From NCBI GenBank assembly GCA_023230125.1, contig JALNXZ010000002.1, positions 1 to 23,768 on the forward strand: DNA of 23,768 nt, given 5' to 3'. Within the stretch, counting starts at the first letter, position 1. Every line of letters starts with the position of its first letter. A model generated the notes under the pieces. It worked only from the letters and a program-made list of their open reading frames with translations. It had not been told where the DNA came from and searched no databases. Both the position numbers and the translations under genes were made by a program. Below, piece by piece: positions 1 to 5,287 of the stretch. Source of the DNA: Bacteroidales bacterium. GTDB lineage: Bacteria; Bacteroidota; Bacteroidia; Bacteroidales; UBA1402.

Positions 1-42
1 ATCCACAAGAAAAGGCCAATTTTGATCAACTTTGAGTTTGAG

Positions 43-70
43 TTTATATACTTCGAAAGGCTTAAATAAG
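43..70 (+). promoter_or_regulatory. Candidate archaeal promoter (BRE/TATA) for the left gene cluster
   Basis: Two TATA-like elements lie ahead of the first small genes: TTTATATA at 43-50, and CTTAAATA at 61-68 preceded directly by the purine-rich CGAAAGG at 54-60, which looks like a BRE. From usual archaeal spacing (about 25 nt), the second would start transcription near 88 and the first near 74. No other promoter-like element of similar quality is seen before 2947, so it could drive the whole run of closely spaced + strand genes. Inferred from motifs only. Confidence 0.4.
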
Positions 71-74
71 TTGA

Positions 75-101
75 TGTCCTATTTGTTTGTGAAGTAGGAC
101 A
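75..101. promoter_or_regulatory. Inverted repeat at the leftmost promoter (possible operator)
   Basis: TGTCCTA (75-81) and TAGGACA (95-101) are perfect inverted 7-base arms around a 13-base AT-rich spacer. The repeat spans the predicted transcription start region of the left promoter. That position would suit a repressor site, or an RNA hairpin at the 5' end of the transcript. Confidence 0.35.
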
Positions 102-139
102 AACCTGAGATCAAGCTGATCAAGGAGATGTTAGAAAAG

Positions 140-208
140 ATGGCAGACTTTAGAACACTCACAGGAAAAGTCAAAGAAACATATGAACTTAACATGGCTA
201 AAATATAA
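140..208 (+). CDS. Tiny hypothetical protein (22 aa)
   Basis: An ATG at 140 follows GGAGATG (124-130) at a 9-nt spacing and encodes 22 residues (MADFRTLTGKVK...) ending in TAA at 206-208. An in-frame ATG at 128 would give 26 aa but has GGAG touching the start codon. The next gene's ribosome binding site begins three bases after this stop, consistent with a real, tightly packed cistron. The same frame is open upstream to 74 except for one TAG at 95-97. The charged, helical-looking peptide has no recognised family. It could also be only a leader region. Confidence 0.3.
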   Translation: MADFRTLTGKVKETYELNMAKI

Positions 209-224
209 TTGGAGTTGGTTAGGA

Positions 225-431
225 ATGATATTCATACAAGTGGATGTGATTAAAGACACAGAGAACTACAACAGAATGTATGCTATAAGCAGCGATTTCT
301 TTTTCATTCGCTTTTGTAACAGGAATAACCTGGTAGTACGGAATAGAAGAAATATAACAGGTCAGGAATATTTGCTGGCTCCGAAAGAATGTAAGCAAGC
401 AATAGGCCTTGGTACAGAGGTCTTCAAATAA
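225..431 (+). CDS. Hypothetical small protein (68 aa)
   Basis: The reading frame is open from an ATG at 183, but the ATG at 225 is the better start: GGAG at 211-214 precedes it at a 10-nt spacing, and this avoids overlapping the upstream mini-gene. The product begins MIFIQVDVIKD, is rich in Asn and aromatic residues in the middle, and has no signal peptide or membrane segment. Its stop overlaps the next start (TAATG at 429-433), so the two are probably translated together. No family is recognised. Confidence 0.5.
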   Translation: MIFIQVDVIKDTENYNRMYAISSDFFFIRFCNRNNLVVRNRRNITGQEYLLAPKECKQAIGLGTEVFK

Positions 432-868
432 TGAAAATTGGAGGCCAGGGTTACTTTGCAAGACTGTATGGGAAGTGCGCTAAATCAGACCATTGTGTGT
501 TCAAAGTTGTGCTTTCAGGAGAAATGCTTTGTCAGGATGACATAGGTGGAAACACAATTAATTGCTGCTGTTATATAAAACCAACATGCGTAGGAAAAAT
601 TTCCTGGACTACGGGATTTCATAATTGGTCTGAGATAGAAAAAATTTATAAAGAATCGAGGAATGCTTATTTCGCACTCCCTGTCATAAAGTGCGATGGA
701 GAATACACAGTAGGAGACGTTAAAGATTTTAAAGATAACACTTTAGGCATCAAGGGAGTAATATACACAACAAGAGAGCAGATAGAGAAAGTGTACGGAA
801 GACCTGAATTTTACTTGTCTTCAGTACTAACAAAAGTGTTCAGAAAAGAGTTATTGGAGATGACATAA
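431..868 (+). CDS. Hypothetical Cys-containing protein (145 aa)
   Basis: The ATG at 431 overlaps the previous stop and is preceded by AGAGGT (415-420). The N-terminal half is Cys-rich: KCAKSDHC near residues 15-22, one Cys near 34, then a CCC run and a further Cys at about 45-53. This suggests metal binding or disulfides. The C-terminal half is a mixed alpha/beta sequence without Cys clusters, ending KVFRKELLEMT. No family is recognised. After the TAA the same frame stays open and becomes the next gene through a TTG start. Confidence 0.6.
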   Translation: MKIGGQGYFARLYGKCAKSDHCVFKVVLSGEMLCQDDIGGNTINCCCYIKPTCVGKISWTTGFHNWSEIEKIYKESRNAYFALPVIKCDGEYTVGDVKDFKDNTLGIKGVIYTTREQIEKVYGRPEFYLSSVLTKVFRKELLEMT

Positions 869-1045
869 TTGGTTGAAGTGCCTTTTAATGTAAAGTTCCC
901 TAACAGGGTCACAGCTTTGGAATTCGCAAGAGCCGAAGCGGCAAAGTTTACGAAAAAACCAAAAGCAAAAGCTGAGAAGGGAAGATACTGGTCAAATGAC
1001 CTAGGAGCATACAAACCTACGTGGGTTGCAGTTCTTGTGTTTTAA
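869..1045 (+). CDS. Hypothetical basic small protein (58 aa), TTG start
   Basis: This gene starts at a TTG directly after the TAA of the previous gene. GGAGATGA at 855-862 sits 6 nt upstream, close to the archaeal consensus GGAGGTGA, which decides the start. The product (MVEVPFNVKFPN..., ending WVAVLVF) has an Ala/Lys-rich central helix-like stretch around residues 18-38 (AEAAKFTKKPKAKAEKG) and a hydrophobic end. The stop is followed immediately by the GGTGAT site of the next gene. Being in frame with the gene before it, it could alternatively be a readthrough extension, but its own binding site argues for a separate cistron. Function unknown. Confidence 0.55.
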   Translation: MVEVPFNVKFPNRVTALEFARAEAAKFTKKPKAKAEKGRYWSNDLGAYKPTWVAVLVF

Positions 1046-1056
1046 GGTGATAAACA

Positions 1057-1290
1057 ATGGTTGAAGAGTTCAATGGTTGGAAAACAAAGTATGGATCATT
1101 GCATGCTACTGAAGAAGCTGCAAGAAAAGCTGAGCAAGAAGAAAAGTTAGCTGAATTCAGTAATGAATTACGGGTTATACTATGTTTCTCACCAGGAGGG
1201 TGGGATAGCTCACTTGGCCCTGACTGGGCTCAAGCACTGTTTAATAGGCTGCCATCAGTGGTAAAATTATGTAATAAATATAATGAATAG
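1057..1290 (+). CDS. Hypothetical protein (77 aa)
   Basis: The ATG at 1057 is preceded by GGTGAT (1046-1051) at a 5-nt spacing. The N-terminal half is a charged amphipathic helix (EEAARKAEQEEKLAEFSNE, about residues 19-37). The second half has a Gly/Trp-rich stretch (FSPGGWDSSLGPDW) and a short helix. The TAG stop overlaps the AGGTG ribosome binding site of the next gene. No family is recognised. Confidence 0.5.
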   Translation: MVEEFNGWKTKYGSLHATEEAARKAEQEEKLAEFSNELRVILCFSPGGWDSSLGPDWAQALFNRLPSVVKLCNKYNE

Positions 1291-1298
1291 GTGCAACT

Positions 1299-1616
1299 AT
1301 GAAAGCAGATGTAAGAAAATGTCCGATTGTTGCTTGCAGGGAGTGCGAATCTTTCTGTGAAGGTACAAAAGTGGATGTATGCGGCGAGTTGCTAAAAGTT
1401 GTAACTCCGGAGGATAGGATTGACTTCGAGAGACACAGAGAGAAATTACCTGAGTGGTGTCCCAGGGTGGGAGCGTTCAGGTTAGTTGATGACTGCCATT
1501 GGTGTCATAATTACGTTGACATGGATGAGGTCAACATGCATGAGTGTTTCTTGTTGCATAGATATGTAAGAGGAGGCAGTATTGATCCAGGGTGTCCGTT
1601 AGAGAGAGTGGAGTAG
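1299..1616 (+). CDS. Cys-rich putative zinc-binding protein (105 aa)
   Basis: The ATG at 1299 lies just downstream of AGGTGC (1289-1294). Ten cysteines and several histidines are clustered: an N-terminal C-x4-C-x2-C-x3-C-x7-C run (residues about 8-28), a Cys-Pro near residue 53, then DDCHWCHNY (C-x2-C) and a late HEC/CP pair. This arrangement is typical of small zinc-ribbon or treble-clef folds, which often bind nucleic acid or protein. The specific role cannot be told. It sits in the early cluster just ahead of the recombinase region. Confidence 0.55.
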   Translation: MKADVRKCPIVACRECESFCEGTKVDVCGELLKVVTPEDRIDFERHREKLPEWCPRVGAFRLVDDCHWCHNYVDMDEVNMHECFLLHRYVRGGSIDPGCPLERVE

Positions 1617-1618
1617 AC

Positions 1619-1897
1619 ATGCAGTTCAACATTAAAGCATTTAGCTTTGCCACAGCATCTCAGGTAGCAACTATACAGTTTAAAGATGGCAGCACTATTG
1701 CGGCTGCCTTCTTTGAACTCATGAAACTTAAAAGAAGTATGGTAAGAAAAATATACACACCTGATGACTTGAAACAGATTAGGAGAATGGCTGTAAATGT
1801 TGCTACAATTCCTGAAGATAGAAGGGAAATTAAAAGATTCCTGACTGAGTGCATCAATAACGCTGATGGTAAGAACATAGACATTTGGCTGGCATGA
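1619..1897 (+). CDS. Hypothetical small alpha/beta protein (92 aa)
   Basis: The frame is open from a GTG at 1592, but the ATG at 1619 is preferred because GGAG (1610-1613) lies 5 nt upstream, while the GTG has no well-placed site. The product has an N-terminal beta-like segment (QVATIQFKDGSTI), then basic helices (ELMKLKRSMVRK, DLKQIRRM, DRREIKRFLTEC). It resembles a small nucleic-acid or protein-binding factor, but no family is recognised. The stop TGA lies inside the TGAGGAG site of the recombinase gene, suggesting coupled translation with it. Confidence 0.5.
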   Translation: MQFNIKAFSFATASQVATIQFKDGSTIAAAFFELMKLKRSMVRKIYTPDDLKQIRRMAVNVATIPEDRREIKRFLTECINNADGKNIDIWLA

Positions 1898-1906
1898 GGA
1901 GTTGCG

Positions 1907-2500
1907 ATGCTTCAAAAGAAAACAAGATACACCACAGGAGAGAAAGCCTTAACTCAGGATGAATGGAGGCTGTTACAGGCTAAAGTTATGAATCTTGAGG
2001 ACGAGGTAATGCTGAAGCTTGCGATCTCAACAGGTATCCGGAGAGAAGACTTAGGGCACAGCCCTAAGTATAACACCGGAATTAGGATTTCAGATATCGA
2101 AGAGGTGCACGACGAAAAAGGAAGTGTAATTGGAGGTAAACTTAGATTTTTCGAACATAAGAAAAATAGAATATGGGAAGTTCCGCTTTCCCAGGAAATG
2201 ATGCGTAAGATACGACAACTTGTGAACACAAGAGAAGATAAGAAAGAAAAGTTCCTGATCACTTATTCAGGGCGCACATGCCATCGTAGACTGAATGATT
2301 ACTGTGTGGCTGCCGGTATAGACGAAAGGCCTTTCCATGCTCTCAGAGCAACGTGTGTGAAGTTCTGTAAGGATGCACAGTGGAGTGTAGAGGAAGTAGC
2401 AAAATTAACTGGAGACACAATAGCTGTGATCCAGGAACACTACAGTACCCCCAGCAAAGATGAAATGAAAGAAATTGTAAATAAAAAACCAATACTGTAA
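1907..2500 (+). CDS. Tyrosine recombinase/integrase, catalytic domain only (197 aa)
   Basis: Tyrosine recombinases cut and rejoin DNA through a 3'-phosphotyrosine; in viruses they integrate or excise the genome or resolve multimers. Visible motifs are STGIRREDL with Arg45, the beta-hairpin Lys at EHKKNR (85-86), HALR with His144 and Arg147, and EHYSTPS with the nucleophile Tyr179. The usual second His of the LGH motif is replaced by Asp170 (LTGD). Family members usually exceed 280 residues with an N-terminal core-binding domain. Here the catalytic fold begins by residue 15, so that domain is missing or encoded separately. The start has TGAGGAG at 1895-1901. No attachment site or tRNA is seen nearby, so an integrase role is likely but unproven. 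Confidence 0.85.
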   Translation: MLQKKTRYTTGEKALTQDEWRLLQAKVMNLEDEVMLKLAISTGIRREDLGHSPKYNTGIRISDIEEVHDEKGSVIGGKLRFFEHKKNRIWEVPLSQEMMRKIRQLVNTREDKKEKFLITYSGRTCHRRLNDYCVAAGIDERPFHALRATCVKFCKDAQWSVEEVAKLTGDTIAVIQEHYSTPSKDEMKEIVNKKPIL

Positions 2501-2513
2501 CTGAGGTTCCCCC

Positions 2514-2759
2514 ATGAGTACACTGCATCCAACTATTCTGGAAGAACTTATTTTCCAAATATATTCCAGAAAGGCTATGGCTACAGACCGTAAACTGGAT
2601 TATTACGGTACTGACCCTATTAACTCACTTCCCCTAACTGAGTATCAGAGAGGCCTAATTGACGGTAGAACTGAGACTTGGGATTTTCTAGGAAATATGA
2701 TAGCAGAGCTTGAAAATGTGTATGCAAAGAGAGAGGCTGATAGAAATGCGACTATCTAA
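2514..2759 (+). CDS. Hypothetical helical protein (81 aa)
   Basis: The ATG at 2514 follows GAGG (2503-2506), 13 nt after the recombinase stop. The product is mainly helical by eye (TILEELIFQIYSRKAM near the start, GNMIAELENVYAKREADR near the end) around a short Tyr/Pro-containing middle (YYGTDPINSLPLTEYQRG). No Cys cluster or membrane segment is present. No family is recognised. Its position suggests co-transcription with the recombinase; an accessory role is only a guess from context. Confidence 0.5.
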   Translation: MSTLHPTILEELIFQIYSRKAMATDRKLDYYGTDPINSLPLTEYQRGLIDGRTETWDFLGNMIAELENVYAKREADRNATI

Positions 2760-2946
2760 ACGATTAATTAAAGCAGCTATTGAACTTGCTTACTATAGAA
2801 GCATTCATGGTGTCTACTGTAAAATGTGTGCCAGCCCTGAGGATTGCCCGAAGCCGATTGAACTTGAGTGTCATTATGAGCACATCGATGCTTCAGACAT
2901 TATAAGCGAGTTTGAACGTAAGGTTAAAAGGATCGCATCAAGATAA
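2746..2946 (+). CDS. Small Cys-cluster protein (66 aa), putative zinc knuckle
   Basis: The ATG at 2746 overlaps the end of the previous gene by 14 nt and has GAGAGGCTGAT upstream; a TTG at 2710 in the same frame would deepen the overlap and is less likely. The product has a basic N-terminal helix (MRLSKRLIKAAIELAYY), then a cluster with spacing C-x2-C-x5-C-x7-C followed by HYEH, then a charged C-terminal helix. The four Cys plus His suit one zinc ion. A very similar spacing occurs in the protein at 3106. Function unknown. Confidence 0.5.
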   Translation: MRLSKRLIKAAIELAYYRSIHGVYCKMCASPEDCPKPIELECHYEHIDASDIISEFERKVKRIASR

Positions 2947-2989
2947 AATTATTGTCGAACACAGAGCTTTAGAATTAGTAATGACAATA

Positions 2990-3007
2990 GTAAAAATTAT
3001 AATAATA
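2990..3007 (+). promoter_or_regulatory. Candidate internal archaeal promoter
   Basis: A TATA-like run (AAAAATTATAATAATA, about 2992-3007) sits in the only sizeable gap of the + strand cluster (2947-3105). A start about 25 nt downstream would fall near 3030, just before the hairpin at 3031-3068, leaving a leader of about 75 nt for the gene at 3106. The call rests on base composition and position only. Confidence 0.3.
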
Positions 3008-3030
3008 ACAAAGGACACGTTGCAAAATAC

Positions 3031-3068
3031 AGCAACATGGGCCTGAACGACATAATCAGGCTGTTGTT
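3031..3068 (+). promoter_or_regulatory. Hairpin in the leader of the Cys-rich/HTH gene pair
   Basis: GCCTGA (3041-3046) and TCAGGC (3056-3061) form a perfect 6-bp stem with a 9-nt loop. Just outside, AGCAAC (3031-3036) can pair with GTTGTT (3063-3068) with one G-U pair, giving a two-part stem with an asymmetric bulge. It lies in the gap between the genes ending at 2946 and starting at 3106. It could be a regulatory leader structure, a terminator for the upstream genes or part of a small RNA. Confidence 0.35.
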
Positions 3069-3105
3069 ATTAAAAATTCATTTAAAATGATCGGAGTTGA
3101 AAAAT

Positions 3106-3297
3106 ATGACACAATCAAAATGTTCAAATTGTCCGGATTCTATTGATTGCGGAAATATTAGAATTGTCTGCGGAAACGAGAGCAGTAACTACTTTGGTCA
3201 AACTGTCCGTTATGATTTCAGATGTCCATACCACCATGACACTCAGGATATAATGGAATCAACCGAATGCAGCAGGAGGGCTTATAATCACATATAA
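3106..3297 (+). CDS. Small Cys-rich putative zinc protein (63 aa)
   Basis: The ATG at 3106 is preceded by GGAG (3093-3096) at a 9-nt spacing; a TTG at 3097 in frame is less well placed. The N-terminus carries KCSNCPDSIDC then a further Cys, spaced C-x2-C-x5-C-x6-C, nearly the same as in the 66-aa protein at 2746. A second set (RCPYHH, then ECSRR) may provide another metal site. Its last 44 nt overlap the open frame of the downstream helix-turn-helix gene in a +1 register. Probably a small zinc-ribbon protein; role unknown. Confidence 0.5.
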   Translation: MTQSKCSNCPDSIDCGNIRIVCGNESSNYFGQTVRYDFRCPYHHDTQDIMESTECSRRAYNHI

Positions 3298-3694
3298 GAA
3301 GGACTTCGCACTTGCTGCATTTGAAAATGCAATTACTGAAGAATGGCAAAAAACAAGTGAGATAGCAAGAAAAATAGGATGCTGTAGGCAGACCGCTACG
3401 GATTCTTTAACACTATTGTTTTATAAATCAGAGTGTAAATCAAAAAAGAATGGAACTGCACCTGAAATTGAAGTGAAATGGGTTCCTGGTGGGAAAGATG
3501 GTACCAGGGCCTGGAGGAGGATAAGTGCTGTACATAAAATTCAATCGGGTAAAAACTTAGGAAAAGTAAAAAGCTTTTTCAAGGAGTTGCAAAGTAATTG
3601 TAAGCATAAATTAAAAAATGGGATCTGTAATTCTAAAGAAAATCCAAACAATGAATGTAATGCTACTATCTGTCCATTAATAATACGACGATAA
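3287..3694 (+). CDS. Winged helix-turn-helix DNA-binding protein with non-canonical start
   Basis: The frame is open from 3254 to TAA at 3692-3694. Counting from 3287, residues 23-44 (TSEIARKIGCCRQTATDSLTLL) form a clear helix-turn-helix, followed by a wing-like region (EIEVKWVPGGKDG) and a basic C-terminus with four spaced Cys (after residue 100). This suggests a transcriptional regulator. There is no in-frame ATG, GTG or TTG before TTG 3416, which would remove the whole helix-turn-helix. A strong GGAGGG site (3275-3280) lies 6 nt before an ATC (3287) and 3 nt before an ATA (3284). The start is therefore probably a rare codon, or the protein is made by a +1 shift from the preceding gene. A sequencing error is also possible. 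Confidence 0.55.
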   Translation: MTYKKDFALAAFENAITEEWQKTSEIARKIGCCRQTATDSLTLLFYKSECKSKKNGTAPEIEVKWVPGGKDGTRAWRRISAVHKIQSGKNLGKVKSFFKELQSNCKHKLKNGICNSKENPNNECNATICPLIIRR

Positions 3695-3705
3695 GGAGAA
3701 TAAAT

Positions 3706-3891
3706 ATGAAAAAAGAAGATGTTGAAACTGGTATTATAGCAGGAATTATTGCAATTTTCATTGCAGTTCTTGGGTTTATATGGGTATGTATAGAGATAAT
3801 AATAAAAATCACTGTCACTGTGGTACCTTGGGTTGTCCTGGCGATGATTGTAATTTGGGTTCTCAGAGCAATAGGATACATTCCCTGGTGA
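3706..3891 (+). CDS. Small two-pass membrane protein (61 aa)
   Basis: AAGGAG (3694-3699) precedes the ATG at 3706. After a charged N-terminus (MKKEDVETG) there are two strongly hydrophobic stretches, about residues 9-31 and 36-57, separated by one Lys. Only Arg54 and a C-terminal YIPW interrupt the second. It is immediately followed by another tiny hydrophobic protein, a pair reminiscent of holin or membrane-remodelling cassettes. No holin family is recognised, and the pair is on the strand opposite the virion genes. The topology is seen in the sequence; the lysis role is speculation. Confidence 0.55.
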   Translation: MKKEDVETGIIAGIIAIFIAVLGFIWVCIEIIIKITVTVVPWVVLAMIVIWVLRAIGYIPW

Positions 3892-3895
3892 TAGC

Positions 3896-4054
3896 TTGAT
3901 CTTTGAAATTTGTGCTTTTATAGTAACAATAATACTTGCTACAGTAGCTTTTATTGGAGTATTATTTTACTTTTTAGCTCCGGTTTTAATTGTTGTTGCC
4001 TTTCTAGCCCTGGTCTGGTGGATCATAAAGGAGTGTTGTTGTCCTCCTTTTTGA
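3896..4054 (+). CDS. Tiny membrane protein (52 aa), TTG start
   Basis: A TTG at 3896 lies 4 nt after the previous stop, with GGTG (3887-3890) 5 nt upstream. The 52-residue product is almost wholly hydrophobic from residues 4 to 44, enough for two short or one long membrane segment (FIVTIILATVAFIGVLFYFL, then a WW-containing segment), and ends KECCCPPF. Three consecutive Cys followed by two Pro is an unusual tail and could be lipidated or bind metal. With its neighbour it forms a membrane-protein pair closing the + strand cluster. Confidence 0.5.
   Translation: MIFEICAFIVTIILATVAFIGVLFYFLAPVLIVVAFLALVWWIIKECCCPPF
4027..4053. terminator. Hairpin with T-run at the convergent gene junction
   Basis: AAAGGAG (4027-4033) and CTCCTTT (4044-4050) are perfect inverted 7-base arms with a 10-base loop, followed by further T residues. 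It overlaps the last codons of the + strand membrane protein and lies 14 bases from the end of the - strand late genes, where the blocks converge. It resembles an intrinsic terminator on the + strand. Archaeal termination depends mainly on the T-run, which is present here on that strand. Confidence 0.4.
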
Positions 4055-4066
4055 TCATTTACTTTT

Positions 4067-5287
4067 TCATGAATATTTAATGTGGTTACAGTTGTTGATT
4101 CTTGTCTGACGCTTTGTTAGTGAAATGTAATCGCTTACATCGTTTTTCAGCCTTCCAAACTGAAGTTTTGTTGTAAAAGTGTTCTGGCTTATGCTGTGCA
4201 CAACGCTGACCACTCTATAATTTCCATCAATAGAAGTTCCATCAATTTCCAAAGAGGGGATTTTTACATAAACCAAATCGCCTACCCTAGCATACGCTGT
4301 TCCGAAAATCGTCACTTCACCAGTAACGTAAGGAGTCTTGGATACTGTCATTATACCAGTTGCAAGCTGACCGCATTGTGTATTATTGGTAATACCCGTA
4401 ACAGTCTCTACCTTCATCCTGCGACCATAGGAATTCATGTATACAGTATCGAACGATATCCCTGTATACTGTTTATCTATCATTACAGGAGGAGTTGCGC
4501 CATTGGATTCTTGATAAGTATCCCCATAAACCCTCACGCAGTTCCACATGTCTTCAGATGTAGATTCAAAACATGCATCAAGCAGACGATGCGTGCCTTC
4601 AATAACTTTATATTTGGTAGTTACTGCGGTAGTAAACTTTAACCATGTTAGAAATATCTGAGTTAAGGTGCCTGCTGCATTGTATATAGTCTTCACGCCT
4701 GCATAATAACCGTGTTCTGCTATTTTTTCAAAGTCAGCCAGCACATCGTGAAAGTATCTTTGATTTTTTTTAATGGAATAGTCGTATAGTATAACACCGT
4801 AATGCGTTTTATTGACATCTCTTGTGTACGTTAATCTATCCAAATATCCATCAGTATTCGTTATATGATCAAGGATACTTACTGCATCCACCCCATCTCC
4901 TGAGCTGTTGGTGAAGGAGTAGCTTTTCTCAAGAAGTGTATAAGTAGTTTCATAGGCATGGCCTACACAATCAAGAGTTGTAGTATTCGTTTGTCCAAAC
5001 GGACTTGATATTGCGTTTATTCTTCCCTCAAAAATATCAGACCATACCGTTTTTTCGCTTCTTGAAAAAGTAATTGAGACCTGAAGCCTCACGATGTCAT
5101 CAACCTTTAAGGGGCTGATGTATCCTGAGGTCTCAGGTGTTCGATTTGTGATAATTTCGATATTAGCAGTAGGTACCGAAAAAGGATACGAACTTGCAGT
5201 TGAGGCCGACAACACGGTAGGATAGTACTTGTTGTAAGGTGCTCCTTTGTTCTGCACTACTAAGCGAACTCTTGGTTTATGTAGCAT
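4067..5287 (-). CDS. Baseplate hub / tail-associated protein (gp27-like) (406 aa)
   Basis: The last gene of the late block probably forms the baseplate hub ring at the tail tip. The N-terminus (RVRLVVQNKG) and the segment DDIVRLQVSITF...DIFEGRINAI, about residues 63-95, have the beta-barrel pattern of hub proteins related to T4 gp27 and Mu gp44. The middle (about 130-200) contains LDHIT and FEKIAEHGYYAG, typical of that fold. The end (GDLVYVKIPSLEIDG...YRVVSVVHSISQNTFTTKLQFG) matches the usual closing barrel. ATG 5287 directly follows the TAA of the 1712-aa gene, with GGTGAT inside that gene's last codons. The call rests on sequence pattern and gene order; no enzymatic domain is fused to it. 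Confidence 0.65.
   Translation of the reverse strand: MLHKPRVRLVVQNKGAPYNKYYPTVLSASTASSYPFSVPTANIEIITNRTPETSGYISPLKVDDIVRLQVSITFSRSEKTVWSDIFEGRINAISSPFGQTNTTTLDCVGHAYETTYTLLEKSYSFTNSSGDGVDAVSILDHITNTDGYLDRLTYTRDVNKTHYGVILYDYSIKKNQRYFHDVLADFEKIAEHGYYAGVKTIYNAAGTLTQIFLTWLKFTTAVTTKYKVIEGTHRLLDACFESTSEDMWNCVRVYGDTYQESNGATPPVMIDKQYTGISFDTVYMNSYGRRMKVETVTGITNNTQCGQLATGIMTVSKTPYVTGEVTIFGTAYARVGDLVYVKIPSLEIDGTSIDGNYRVVSVVHSISQNTFTTKLQFGRLKNDVSDYISLTKRQTRINNCNHIKYS

Noticed and set aside
1281..1616. Pyrrolysine readthrough of the TAG stops at 1288-1290 and 1614-1616
   Set aside because: The frames beyond the first TAG end after three codons, and beyond the second there is no protein-like sequence, while the next genes start with their own ribosome sites.
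1511..1915. A 134-codon - strand open frame across the early cluster
   Set aside because: It lies opposite two + strand genes that have good ribosome sites, and its composition is that of an antisense shadow.
3416..3694. Helix-turn-helix gene starting at TTG 3416
   Set aside because: This would cut off the helix-turn-helix, which is clearly encoded upstream in the same open frame, and no ribosome site precedes that TTG.
4196..4642. A 148-codon + strand open frame opposite the hub gene
   Set aside because: It is antisense to a well-supported structural gene, has no ribosome site or recognisable domain, and sits inside the late block.
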